Source of the DNA: Bombyx mori
Taxonomy: Eukaryota; Arthropoda; Insecta; Lepidoptera; Bombycidae
Length of the DNA stretch: 64,000 nt
Reading direction: 5' to 3'
Assembly: GCF_030269925.1 (NCBI RefSeq)
Contig: NC_085135.1
Coordinates: forward strand, 7,192,753-7,256,752
Part shown: in pieces, positions 9,922 through 21,484 of the stretch
Numbering within the stretch: the first letter of the stretch is position 1
Layout: each line of letters starts with the position of its first letter
The notes under the pieces: model-generated
Seen by the model: only the letters and a program-made list of their open reading frames with translations
What the model was told of the DNA's origin: nothing
Database searches by the model: none
Made by a program: the position numbers and the translations under genes

Positions 9922-11525
9922 ATGGACCCCCCGGGAGATCCCGGGGGACTCTTGCTTCTAATAGTTTTAATATTTTACAAGTAAATGACGAATGTGACTT
10001 ATCGTCAGTGCCCGCAGTGGCGCATAATGTTGTTGTCGAGCATGACGATTCTACTGTAGATACCGATTACTCCGGACATCAAACATCTGTAAATCGCAAA
10101 CGTGCATCTCGCAGAATTTGTAGACACTGCAATAGGAAAAGGAGCAAGTGTGACTCGAAAGGCAACACCGTCTGCCAGTGCCAATGTGAGGAAAGTGGTC
10201 CTAATAAAGCCTTAAACATTAATAGCTCTGTTCATGATCCAGTGTCTACTAATATATTTCCTAATCATCCGACTCAAATGGAAAGTAATGATGCCAGTCC
10301 TAGATTTATAGGAAGACATAAATATTGTGACTCGGATGCTGCCCCTTACGTCATTCACATTCAAAAACAAATACAGGCATCTAATGACAATACCATTTTG
10401 CACCCAAGTTCTTTTGGCAAATTTTTGAAAAATTATTCTATTAAAAATATTGTTAATGGCAGTCTGAAGAGAATTGGTAGAAACAGGCTATCACTAACAT
10501 TTGAAAATTTTAATGCGGCTAACAATTTCATGGATTTAGATATTTTAAAGAATAAATATAAAGCATTCATTCCTACCTTTCAAGTTACTCGCATGGGTAT
10601 CGTTAGAAATATTCCTACAGAATGGTCGGAAGAAGAAATAATTAATAACATCAGTGTTCCGTTAGGCTGCGGAAAAATCCTAAAAATTAGGAGATTAAGA
10701 AGAAAAAGCACTGTAAATGACAATAAAACTTTTATTGACACAGAATCCGTGGTAATAACATTTGATGGACAGGTTTTACCTAAAAGAGTATATATGTGTT
10801 TTACATCATTACCAGTTGATTTGTACATTTATCCTACAGTTCAATGTTTTAATTGCTGTAGATTCGGTCATGTTAGAGCTCAGTGTAGATCGAAACCGCG
10901 TTGTTTTAAATGTGGTCAAGATCATACAGGAGATTCTTGTAATGTAGAGGAGGAACATGTTTCCTGTTGTCTTTGTAACGGCTTACACTTTGCTATAAAT
11001 AAGAAATGTCCAGAATTTGAAAGACAAAGGGCCATAAAGCAGACAATGGCGAACAGTTGTGTGTCATACTTGGAAGCATGTAAACTTCATCCTCCAGTGT
11101 ATAAATCGTATGCTGATGTTCTTTCTTCAATTCCATCGGATCGTAAGAATCATTCAACGTTTCATGAATCTATTGCCCCCAGCCCAGTAATTGCCAGTAA
11201 AAGTCCATCGTCATATAAAAAAACAGTTTTTATGAAACCTCGATCTCCCTTTAAAGGTGATAAAGGTTTTGATCAAAGGGCCCATAGAAATCTTACAAGA
11301 GATTACGATGCTCCATCTCCTTCTAATGGCTGTGCTTTAAAATTTAATGAAAATTCCGAATCTCCTGTGGCTGAAATAATTATTGCTCTTATTAATTTAC
11401 TTGCTCCTAATAACGCTACACCGTCCAACGCAGCTGATATCATAAGACAAATTTTAAACAAAACATACAATGGCTCCACAAATAAAAAAGATGATTCAGT
11501 GGAACTGTCGAAGTATTCTAAGTAA
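9922..11525 (+). pseudogene. LINE A ORF1: Gag-like RNA-binding protein with zinc knuckles
   Basis: The probable start is ATG 9922, whose first codons (MDPPGDPGG) parallel the start of LINE B ORF1. A one-base disruption in the G-run near 9943-9947 shifts frame, after which the frame is open from before 10008 to TAA 11525. A central conserved block contains VTRMGIV and RRLRRKS. Zinc knuckles follow: CFNCCRFGHVRAQC, CFKCGQDHTGDSC and CCLCNGLHFAINKKC. Such proteins bind element RNA in the cytoplasm and form RNP particles with ORF2. The last 56 nt overlap ORF2 in another frame. Apart from the 5' shift the protein looks intact. Confidence 0.85.
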
Positions 11526-14500
11526 AAAGTCTGATCTCATTCACTTAATAAATAAACACTCTCCAATCATAGTTTCTTTACAGGAAACATGGTTGAAAAG
11601 TATATATCCTTTCAAAATCAAAGGATATACCTGTATCCGTGAAGATCGTATTGACGGGTACAGTGGTGTTGCTCTTCTTGTAAATAGTGTTCTTAGCTTT
11701 AAACTTGTAGATATACCTGATCATAGTTTTGGTTTATCCATTATTGCGGTAATTGTAAATAATATATGTATAGTTAGTGTATATATTCCCCACCCTTCTG
11801 TAGAGATTTACAAAGAGTTTATAACTATTATTTTAAATCTTCCTAGACCAATCATAATAATGGGTGATTTTAATGCTCACCATCAAACATGGGGAAGCTC
11901 AATATCTAATGAATTTGGAGATATAATTCTTGATTTTGTTAATGAACAGAATTTGTGTATTTTAAATTCCGGAAGTCCAACTCGTAGAACTGGTCCTGAT
12001 CAAATTGTTAGTGCTCCTGATATATCTATTTCCTCCCCATCTCTGGTGCCATCTTTGACCTGGGAAACATTAAAATTAAGTTATGGAAGTGACCACTATC
12101 CTATTATTATTTCATTTTCACACAATAACATAGTAATTAAGGATCATTCTAAACATAAGTCTACAATAAAGTACAATCTATCTCAAGTAACAGATGAGGA
12201 TTGGAAAACGTTTCAATCGCGTTTGGATATTAAACTTGCCAACTGTGAAAATATTAATAACTTAGATTCCGATGCACAAGCAAAAATTTTAGCTTCTGCT
12301 TTTATATAAACAGCTGATGAAGTTTTCCCTTCTTAAAGCCCTTCTGGTTTTTTTATTCCTTCTCCTCCTTGGTGGGACCGGGAGTGCACTCAGGCGGTAA
12401 AGGAGAGAAAGGCAGCCGAATTATTATATTTAGAAGAAACTATTACAGAAAATTTTGATATTCTAAATAGTACTCGGAATCTTTTATTAAAAAAGAAACG
12501 AGAAGGTTTTAAAAAATTTTGTGCTTCGATTTGTCCTAATATCTCACCTTCTGAAGTATGGAACCAAATAAGAAGATTTAGATCTGCATATAAAGAAAAT
12601 ACAGTCAAAGACTTGCCTTATGATCTGGCTGACAAGTTTCTTGATAAATTAGCTCCCCCTTATGTTCCAGAAGAATGTTTAGCTCTTATCCCGTTTGTCC
12701 TTCCTTTCTCATGTTCAGATCCAGTTTCAGATTTTGATTTACCTTTTTCATTTAATGAACTGAAGGGGGTAATCTCGAATCTTAAGGACTCTGCTTCAGG
12801 TGATGATAAGATTCCTTATTCTTTCTTTGCCCATTTGAGTGATTCTAGTCTCACATATTACCTCAACCTTATAAATTCTATGTTCATTACATGTGTTATC
12901 CCAGAGTCATGGAAAAAACAAATTATTTTACCCATTCTCAAGCCTGGTAAATCTTCATCGGATGTATTGTCGTACAGACCCATAGCTCTCTCATCTGTAA
13001 TGTTGAAAATTTTAGAACATTTAATTAAAATTAGACTGGAATGGTTTGTGGAAAGTAACAGTTTACTCAGTGACAGTCAAAACGGATTTAGAAGGGGTAA
13101 AAGCACAATGGACAATCTTGCTCTCTTTATAGTGGATATTTTGGTAGCTTTCTCAAACTCAGAATCTATTGTAGCTGGATTTCTGGATATTTCCGCTGCA
13201 TATGATAATGTACATATTCCTACACTCCTTTTCAAACTACAGAAAATAAGGGTTCCTGTTAGACTAGCTAACTTGATTATTACTATAATGTCAAATCAAA
13301 CTATCATTTTAAACTCTACCTCCTCAGATTCACAACAATCTAGAACTTTATGGAGAAGTCTCCCTCGAGGATCTGTGTTAAGTCCAATTTTGTACAATAT
13401 ATACACTTGTGATTTGGAAGAGACCCTTGGAAATCAAGTAAGAATTCTTCAATATGCTGATGACCTCCTTATGTACACTTGCAATAAAGCTTGCTTGCTT
13501 ATCCCTTAGGAATTAATTTCTAACTCTTAAATCTTGGTTAGATACTAATGGGCTTTCCCTTTCTGCCTCCAAAAGTTCTATTGTTGTATTCTCTAGAAAA
13601 CGTTCTCTTCCTCCAATTAATATATTGTATGAGAATGAATTAATTTCTGTAAATAGTCATGTTAAATTTTTAGGTTTAATTTTAGATTCAAAATTGAATG
13701 GAATTCAGCATTGTAATTACATTACAAACAAGTGTTTGAGTAATATGAATATCTTACGTTCTCTTGCCGGTGTATGGTGGGGTGCCCACCCATTCAATTT
13801 AAAACTTTTATATAATGCCATAGTAAGATCAGTTTTACATTATGGTACTTTTTTACTTCAACCAGGGGATGTGAATGCTTTCAAAAAACTAGACTCTATA
13901 CAGTCTAAATCACTCAGAATTATCACTGGAGCCATGAAATCTAGTCCTGTTACAGCATTACAGGTAGAATGTGTTGATCCTCCTCTTCATTTGAGACGTC
14001 AATATTTATCTGATAAGTTCGTTTTCAAATCCCTACAAATTCAAAATAATCACATTATTACCAAACTTAAAACTTTAAATGAACTCATAGAATCCTCTTC
14101 ATTTTGGAAACATAAACAGTTACCATGTTTAATAATTAGCTACAGAAAATATTTGTCTATTCAAACTCCAACTCATCACTCTCTTAATTTCCCTCTATTT
14201 TGTGTAAACTATATGGCATTGATTTTAAAACCGGATATTCATCTTGACATGGGTGTTTCTAAGTATCAACCCCAACCAAATACTAACTTTAATTTTGTAA
14301 TAGACCAAGATTGGAATGACTATAACCATATATATACAGATGCTTCCAAACACCCTCAAGGTTGTGTTGGTGTAGGAGTCTATCATTCGCAATCAAAAAT
14401 AGTTGAAAAGATAAAATTACCATCTGAAACATCAGTGTTCACTGGTGAATGTTTTGGAATATACAAGGCCATAGAATACATTTTGATATTTAAACTAAAG

Positions 14501-15184
14501 AAAACTTTAATACTAACCGATTCAAAGAGTGCTTTACAGGCTCTTGCAAAATTTCCTTTTAAATCTCAACCGATTTACCATATTCTCTTAGACTGCAGAA
14601 ACCTGTTAATGAAATGTATGGATCAAAATCTTACAGTCTCATTTGTATGGATACCTAGCCATTGCGGAATTAAAGGAAATGAAATAGTTGATAGAATTGC
14701 AAACGAGGCTATCAATTGTGGTGATATTTATTGTTTCAAAAATTATAGTCATGATTTAGTTAGCCTCCCTAAAACTTATTTGAATAATGCTTGGAGTGCA
14801 CAGTGGTATAATGGCGTTAAAGCGAAATATTACCGAAGGGTACAACCAACCATTCCTTCCAAACCATGGTTCTACAAATATAATTTTAAACGCCACGAGA
14901 CTTCCAGTTTGATACGGATGAGATTAGGCCACACGTGTAGTCCGGCACATCTAGCGACGATCGGAGTGCTGGATAGCAGTAAGTGTGAATGCGGTGCGGA
15001 CATTGGCGATTTAAATCACATTATTCTTTCATGTCCCCTTTTTGATCATTCACTTCTATATAGTTCTTTATCATCACTTAGTATTCCTTTTCCTATATCT
15101 GTACCTTATTTATTACATACAGTAGACCCAGTTATTTATAAAATTATGATCTTATTCCTCAACAGTTCTAACCTAAAATTATAA
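11470..15184 (+). pseudogene. LINE A ORF2: endonuclease-RT-RNase H, two stops and a frameshift
   Basis: Starts at ATG 11470 inside ORF1. Endonuclease motifs: IQWNCRS, LQETWL, GDFNAHHQTW and GSDHYPI. TAA codons at 12307-12309 and 12334-12336 interrupt the linker, in the same frame as what follows. RT motifs: SYRPIALSS, GFLDISAAYDNV, LPRGSVLSPILYNIY and QYADDLLMY. A frameshift lies between about 13485 and 13530. The last frame (to 15184) carries RNase H: IYTDASKHPQG, TGECFGIYKA, LTDSKSAL and WIPSHCGIKGNEIVD, plus a final Cys/His motif (CECGADIGDLNHIILSC). The enzyme would nick target DNA and prime reverse transcription there; this copy cannot make the full chain. Confidence 0.9.
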
Positions 15185-15468
15185 TTATATATATTATTTA
15201 TTCTTCCTAATTAAATTAATCCTAATCCAATTTTCCTGCCTAAACCTTATCTAACTTATATTTTCTGATTTGATTTTTGCTTCCTAAACTTTATTTTGAA
15301 AGTGGCAAATAACACTTGGTGTTGGGTCCAAAAAGAAAAAAAAAAGAAAAAAGTAAATATGTTCATTATTTATCTTTCAAGAGATAATGTAGGTATACAT
15401 TATAATAACTTTTTTACACAATTATATTCCTAACATTAGTAAAATAACATTTTAATTTTTTGTTATAG

Positions 15469-16515
15469 GTTATGTAGGTATTGAAAGTGTTGGAAAATTA
15501 TTTCATGTTTTAGCTGGAAAACGACATGGAGAATTATATGCAATACAAGACAAGGCTCCATCAAATGAATTTGAATGAAACCAAACTGTTTACCATCCAA
15601 ATTCGATTGTCGGGCAGATAGAAAACGAAAATTCACCAAAGTGAACCTCGGCCTGCATTTGTGAAACGGCAAAGACTCACTATTGTCAAGGAGATTGAAG
15701 AGACGACTAAAAATGAGATGTGTTATATTATTATACCTTTGCCATCTTGTAGTCAAGGTAGGTGTAACTGTCAATAATTAGTAACACTCACAGATCTCAT
15801 AATCAAATAACAATATCAGAAAAAAGGATAATAGTTTGTTAGTTAGTGGAAGTAGCTAAAATGGGCAAGTGGACCTCAGTTCCTATTACATAAGGTACTA
15901 GGAAGTTTGTGATAATGAAAATTTATCACAGTATAATATCACTTACTTACTTTAACAGTGAAGGAAAACATTGTGATGAAACCTGCACACCTAAATGTTC
16001 TTAGGATTTTCTTAGGTGTGAAATCCACCAACCAGCACTAGACCAGCGTGGTAGACTAAGGCCTAAAAACCCTCTCAATGGTAGTGGAGGCCAGTGTCCA
16101 GCAATGGGATATATTATATGGGCTGATGATGATGACTAGGAAGTTACATACTACTACTACTACAGTACACATATAATCCTATATATTTACAAACTATAAG
16201 TTTGTTGGGTACCTAGAAATTGCTAACATTATTTCATATTTCCAGATGTCCAGTCACTTGAAAATAGGTGTAGTAATGATAAAGCTATCCAAGTAGCTCC
16301 AGCACAGGAACACAAAGGCAAGGCAAGTGTGTATTGCCACATCACCCCTTAATATATCTGAAGCAAGTACAAGTAAACAATCAGAACCAGCAAAAAGAAA
16401 ACTGTTGTTCCTGAGGACAAATTTGACAGTGATGAGTCAAATGCACCAGCAACAGAAGGATCAACAGTTGACTATGAGTTATAGAAGAAGATTAATTAAT
16501 ATTTATTTAAATTAA
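15469..16515 (+). pseudogene. THAP/Harbinger-type transposase gene remnant (two exon-like parts)
   Basis: An acceptor-like TTGTTATAG at 15460-15468 opens a coding-like block. It includes KPNCLPSKFDCRADRKRK, which resembles the end of a THAP zinc finger (final LxPxxxPSxF pattern), followed after a frame change by a Lys/Glu-rich linker. A donor CAAG|GTAGGT at 15760/15761 and acceptor TATTTCCAG at 16245 delimit a 485-bp intron. Joining the exons keeps a frame at first, then a shift gives the Ser/Thr/Glu-rich linker to about 16470. A second inverted copy at 25387-26740 carries the transposase HTH domain. I infer a PIF/Harbinger or ISL2EU-type element; no terminal repeats were located. Confidence 0.5.
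15955..16140 (-). repeat. lepidopteran SINE/RTE-tail repeat inside Harbinger intron
   Basis: The minus strand reads through the familiar moth/butterfly repeat: CACGCTGGTCTAGTGCTGG, TTGGTGGATT, then TGCAGGTTTCATCACAATGT and CCTTCACTGTTAAAGTAAGT. The other end carries a CATCATCATCAGCCC run. The same repeat sits at the same place in the inverted Harbinger copy (26540-26740), so it was already in the intron before the copies separated. Confidence 0.7.
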
Positions 16516-16919
16516 TATTAATGAATATTAACTTAAATTATCGTGCAAAATTTGTGGTCAAAACATATATGTGTATTTTATAAATAAATATTCATTCTCA
16601 GTATTAATGTTGTTTTAATCTTCGATTGAAAAATTGGTTAATATTTTCGAATAACATAAACAGGTGACTTTAAGCATAAACATATTTTTTAGGTAAATAC
16701 TTTATTTAGCTTTGCTGGATTTATCCAAGATTTCGACATACCAAAATTTCATACAGGAAAGACAGAGATAGATAGCTATCTGATTGAATACCTTGTAGAA
16801 TTGAGCTTCGAAGAAAGCTCTTTTCTTCTTCTCTTCAAAGTTTATTCTTATTCTTTATTAGAATTTATTCTAGTTTGCACAGCTTCTCTAACCGACACTG
16901 CATGGAATAAATAATCATT
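16516..16919. other. AT-rich flank, no gene seen
   Basis: AT-rich sequence up to the Gypsy target duplication CATT at 16916-16919. No coding frame, inverted repeat or RNA gene is apparent. Confidence 0.5.
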
Positions 16920-17156
16920 TTTAATGTTAATCATTTATTTAATCGTTACAACTTAAGGTACAACAAGGTAAGATAGTTTTAAATTAATAATTTTGTGCAG
17001 CGACCGGCGCATGCGCGTTATTCAAATTTTTCGAAACTCACCGACCGCATTTTTACGAATCCTGCGCAGGTGTCGGTCGCGCGGCGTTGGTCGACACTTT
17101 AGGGTTCCGCTTAGCGTGCGAGGATTTTTTTATATATTTCGGTTCCGCACGTTACA
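16920..17156 (-). repeat. Gypsy 3' LTR (237 bp)
   Basis: Uninterrupted LTR. On the sense strand it follows a polypurine tract (AAAAGGGGGAG, 17159-17169). It is the reference that shows exactly where the DD82E derivative entered the other LTR: here the sequence reads AAGGTACAACAAGG without interruption. Confidence 0.95.
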
Positions 17157-17224
17157 CACTCCCCCTTTTGACCTGGCGAGAAATACTTGACTGGTCAAAC
17201 AAACAACGCGGAATGAGACCCAGT

Positions 17225-18459
17225 CTACTCCACCACCCTACGCGGTCGACCCCGGCGGCGCTTGGGAATCACAGGCTCGAGACATACATCCTCCCTCGCA
17301 TGATAAGGTCGCAAATCCGAGACATGATACTTACCAAAAACTTCGCCCGACGACTCGTATGCTAGAAGGTAGGAAATAGGACTCACCTTTTTTGAAATCA
17401 CATATGGCCCATCCCGCTTAGGATTAAACTTCGACGTAATACCCTTACTAGCATTACTAAGTACGTGGGTCTTCATCAGTACGAGATTCCCTTCTGCAAA
17501 CTGGTAAGGTTCACAGCGCCTTAGATCAGCGCGCGTCTTTTGAATATCTTGATGATGTTCAATATTCTCCTTAGCGGTCGAGATGGTCTCGGCAAGCTTG
17601 GACAAGTATGGGCTTATCTGGGGGACAAAGTTCTCGGACTCTACGACGGCGCGAAGATCAAGCTGAGCGGATATTGGAGATCGGAGCTCACGACCAAAGG
17701 TAAGATAAGCTGGCGTTTGCTCGGTTGACGTGCAGACGGAACTATTAAAAGCGAATCGGACGAACGACAGTACCTCAGGCCACTGCTGGTGACGGCCTTC
17801 AAGCAATATGGCAAGATGAGCCTTTAAGTCCCGATTCTTCCGCTCAACCGGATTGGCTTCGGGATGATAAAGAGGAATGAGATTTTGTTTTACCCCTAAA
17901 ACAAACATAGCCTTTTGCATGACATCGGCCACAAATTGAACTCCGTTGTCGGAAATCATCCGGCGAGGCACTCCGAATCTCATAAAGACTTCATTAACGA
18001 GGGTTTTTGCACATACCTCGGCAGTGGCATCAATGAGAGCGAACAGCTCAACCTACTTACTGGCGGTGTCTTCGACTATCAGGATCCACCTCTCACCGCA
18101 GGGTCCTTTAGGTAAAGGCCCGAAAAGATCCACTGCAATAACTTCAAACCGCTGAGCTGGAACTGGAGTCTGGAGTAGTCCCGCTGGCTTAAAGTTAGAC
18201 GGCTTGTACCGCTGGCACTCTATACACGTTTTCAAATACTCAGTAACATAGCGTCTCAAACCTGGAAAATAGAATCGTTGGGTGATACGATGAATGGTCC
18301 TTTGAATCCCCCCGTGAGCGGCTGTGGGCGAGTCATGACACTCGAACATGACCTTGCCACGCAAGCTCTCTGGTACGACTAGCTGAGGTTCCTCAGACTC
18401 AGAATCTTCGGCGTAGCGGTATAGAACGCCTTGAGTTAGGAGATAGCCTCGTTCAGCTA
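17225..18459 (-). pseudogene. Gypsy integrase with one nonsense codon
   Basis: The N-terminal zinc-binding HHCC domain reads HDSPTAAHGG ... CIECQRYK. The catalytic core has Asp in VIAVDLFGPL, Asp in ISDNGVQF and Glu in NPVERKNRDL, so the triad is complete. A TAG at 18053-18055 interrupts the core directly after DTASK, where relatives have Trp (TGG to TAG); the frame continues identically on the other side. The C-terminus ends in a basic KRRRGRPRR tail before TAA/TGA at 17225. Upstream, at 18459, the frame runs straight into the inserted tRNA-like sequence, so part of the RNase H-integrase linker is missing. Confidence 0.9.
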
Positions 18460-18532
18460 GCCCGGCTAGCTCAGTCGGTAGAGCATGAGACTCTTAATCT
18501 CAGGGTCGTGGGTTCGAGCCCCACGTTGGGCG
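18460..18532 (+). tRNA. tRNA-Lys(CTT)-like sequence followed by CCA, embedded in Gypsy pol
   Basis: The 73 nt fold as a full cloverleaf. Acceptor GCCCGGC (18460-18466) pairs with GTTGGGC (18525-18531) using two G-U pairs, followed by discriminator G. D-stem GCTC/GAGC, anticodon stem TGAGA/TCTCA with loop CTCTTAA and anticodon CTT at 18493-18495, and T-stem GTGGG/CCCAC with loop TTCGAGC are all intact. Pol III A- and B-box elements (TAGCTCAGTCGG, GGTTCGAGCCC) are present. CCA follows at 18533-18535, which eukaryotic tRNA genes do not encode. No T4 terminator occurs in the next ~80 nt. It interrupts the retrotransposon pol frame, so it may be a reverse-transcribed mature tRNA rather than a native gene. 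Confidence 0.85.
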
Positions 18533-18535
18533 CCA

Positions 18536-20265
18536 AATCGTAAGCTTGAAGCTTCATAGCCCAGCGAACTAACCTGCCGCTCGGTGACTTTACTGAAAAC
18601 AACCATTTCAGGGGCTGATGGTCACTACGAACGTGCACCTGATGTCCATCGATGTAGCCTCGGAATCGCTCCACAGCCCAGACGACAGCGAGCGCCTCCC
18701 GTTCGGTCGTCGAATAGTTGCGCTCCGCCGATGTCAGAAGACGACTGGCGTACTCAATGGGACGCTCATCATTGGATGACTCCCCCTGGAGCAAACATGC
18801 ACCTAGAGCATAATCACTCGCGTCAGTCCTAAGGATGAAAGGCTTAGTATAGTCTGCCTGTACCAAAATCGGAGACGTCGTCAGTAGCCTCTTAAGAGAT
18901 TTGAAGGCATCACCCTGCTCCAGGCCCCAAATCCAAGGCTGACTCTTTTTGGTCAATCGTGTGAGAGGTTCGGCTATCTTCGCAAAGTTCGGAATGAACT
19001 TACGAAACCACGAGCACGTCTGGAGAAAAGTACGAAGTTGTCGGAGACATGTAGGTTCCTTCATATCCAACACAGCGCTTACCTTGTCTCTGTCCGGAGA
19101 TATACCTGACCTCGAGATCACGTGACCAAGGTATTTGACTTGCTCCCGGGCAAAAGCGCATTTGTCCCTATTGGCTCGCAGCTTGAACAGGCGGAACCGG
19201 TCAAACACCGCACGGAGATCTGAAAAATGCTTATCAATATTTTCTGATATCACTAAAATATCGTCGAGATACACCAGGATAGCTACCTCCTGGAGAGAAG
19301 AGCCCGATCGAAACCGATCAATCAGTCTCTGAAAGGTTGCCGGTGCGTTCTTCAAGCCGAAAGGCATACGCTTAAAACGAAAGGTACCAAAGGGTGTACT
19401 AAAAGCAGTTTTATCTCTGTCCAGGGTTTGAACCTGCCAGTACCCGCTCCGAAGATCCAACGAGCTCATAACGCAACCTCCATTGGTAGACTGAAGAAGT
19501 TCATCAATTCGAGGCATGGGATAGGAATCGGTCTTGGTGACCGCATTCAGTTTCCTATAATCAACACAAAACCTATACGTACCGTTAGGTTTCGGCACCA
19601 AGACACACGGCGCGGACCACGCAGACTCACATTCCTCGATCACATCCTCTGCTAGCATCTTGTCGAGCTCGGCGCGCATGACCTCTTTCCTCGCCGGCGT
19701 GACACGATACGGAGGTACAGCGATAGGAGGGTGGTCGCCGGTGTCGATCCGATGCTCTGAAAAAGGAGTCGGCTCACCGACTTCCTTGAAAACATCAGTA
19801 TATTCACCTAGTAAATCCACCAGACGCCCCTTTTCCGACTCCGATAAGAATTTGCCTTCATCCTCGCGCAACAAGTTTATAGAAGCGCAACTTATGGGGT
19901 CACGTGAATTTTCACATGACAAAGGGTGAATGTCCCGGGGCTGATCAGCCGAGCGCCAAGTCATAGAAGAGAAATCAATTATTAATCGTGCCTTCAAAAT
20001 AAAATCTATTCCTAACAAGGTTTCATTATTCTGAGAATCGGGGAATATAATAAACTCAATAGGTATACATACTGAACTTAATTCAACGTCTGCATGTGTT
20101 AATAATATCTTAGTGTTCCGAGTGGTACCATCCGCGAGTCTCACCGACATATTTTCAGTGCGAAACTTCATACCTAAACGTTGAAAAAGCGCGTAGAGTG
20201 TGTAACCCGCGATACTACGCCGTGCGGCGGTATCTAACAAAGCAGTCCCATTATAACCCTGTATA
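18536..20265 (-). pseudogene. Gypsy pol: protease end, reverse transcriptase, RNase H
   Basis: The reading frame enters from the nested transposon at 20266. Protease motif ALLDTAARRSIAG is followed by RT motifs CVDYRKLNAVT, SSLDLRSGYWQV, MPFGLKNAPATFQRLID and VYLDDILVIS. RNase H follows with LRTDASDYALGA, TEREALAVVWAVE and VRSDHQPLKWL. The protein is open throughout (about 570 residues) until it runs into antisense tRNA sequence at 18535 and ends at a stop within it. Roughly the usual RNase H-integrase connector is lost or replaced there. The protease uses DTA rather than DTG, which I believe occurs in related Arc-like Gypsy elements. Confidence 0.9.
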
Positions 20266-21482
20266 TAATAGCCGGCAAACTTCTTGAGCATTTGTTGACG
20301 TAGTGGGGGTAAGTTTGCGCATGGTACACTCACGTGCAAAAACATTATTTACTCTGCGTCATAATGCAATTAAATTATTAAAATTAACATATGTATTTAT
20401 TTATATATTTATGAGAACATCAACAAAAAATATAGGTTAATAATTGTAATAATTTAATCTTGGGGTAAAATAGATATTCCTTCTATTAAGTCAAAACTAG
20501 AGCTGTTGCCAGGTCTTGGTTCAGTTGAAGCGAAGTTGGTATTTGTAATTTTTTTTTCGTTATCATAATCTTGACCATCATCATCACTGTTTTTATCACC
20601 CGAGTTCCTATCATCGTGATGAGTCGACATAGGATCATCGGTGTAGTTTACAACTCGGTCTGTTCGGTCTACTTTTTTGTCTATAATTAATTATTTTTTG
20701 AAGATATTCGATTCGTAGTAATCGAATGTAACTTTTTTCAATTACCAGCTTCCGATTATTTTCTGTTTTTTTTTCATCTGAAGCCTAGCTCTTTCATAAT
20801 TCGTCGTAAACTTCATACCGAGCCATTAAAATTTATATCTTCTTTAAAATTTTCGAAGCCTTTCTACGGTACGGAGTTTCGCTGCTTGTTATGTAGTTAT
20901 TATGATTACATCTTTTTATTACAGATTGAACGAAACTATCCATTCCGGTAACTTTCTTCTTCCCTGATCTTTTCTTACCCGGAGTCCGAAACACGGCGAG
21001 CAAGCCAGAGCCTTTAGCTTCGTTAATAATGCACCTAACAGTACAGTAGCAGTTTTTGTTGCTTCCGAAGTCTGTTTTACTTTTTCCATATCATTCTTCC
21101 CCTGTTTTATAATGAAGCAATATACGACGTACACAAATTTTCTACCCTTTCTTTTGAATACTACACCAGTTTGTCGCGGCATAGTGTATTTTTTATAAAA
21201 AATCAACAAACACTCAACAAATAGCAATGGCAACAAAGTCAACAAGCAATTATAACAAATAACTTAACGATTAATAACGATAGACTTTTCACTGTACGCA
21301 AGCGTACTTTTAGGAGCAAGTGAAACGAGGGCGCGGTGCGGGACGCAAGGTTCGACTGATCTACCAATAACGCGCTCGATACGATTTCCCCTGCCGTTGC
21401 GCCTCACCCTCACCACCAAAGTGATCTAAAATTCGGTTCTGCGCAGTCAAGGTCATTTGCTCAAGAAGTTTGCCGGTTATTA
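20266..21482 (-). mobile_element. internally deleted DD82E-element derivative, copy 2 (in Gypsy protease)
   Basis: 1,217 bp with the ends of the 3352-5251 element (core GCCGGCAAACTTCTTGAGCA) and TA duplications at 20264-20265 and 21483-21484. Removing it restores an unbroken Gypsy gag-protease frame, confirming the site. About 680 bp corresponding to 3690-4396 of the full element is deleted, removing the second Asp and third catalytic position. The transposase start (ATG 21182, MPRQTGVVFKRK) survives but the frame breaks within ~90 codons. Non-autonomous. Confidence 0.9.
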
Positions 21483-21484
21483 TA

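Larger units (their letters stand above)
9922..15352 (+). mobile_element. LINE A: I/LOA-like non-LTR retrotransposon with RNase H, full-length layout
   Basis: Two overlapping ORFs encode a zinc-knuckle Gag-like protein and an endonuclease-RT-RNase H polyprotein, then a ~170-bp 3' UTR and an A-rich tail at 15334-15352. A C-terminal RNase H places it in the I-superfamily (I, Nimb or LOA-type) rather than Jockey or RTE. It is a diverged relative of LINE B at 35177-58118: the same gene order, the same ~55-nt ORF overlap and clear protein similarity throughout. Both ORFs carry lesions, so this copy cannot move itself. Confidence 0.85.

Noticed and set aside
15469..15760. A host gene exon with proper splice sites
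   Set aside because: A related inverted copy at 25387-26740 plus a Harbinger HTH domain indicate a transposon gene, and the frame is broken.
18460..18532. A functional native tRNA-Lys gene
   Set aside because: It interrupts a retrotransposon frame, is followed by CCA and lacks a nearby T-run terminator; I keep the tRNA call but do not claim it is a normal gene.
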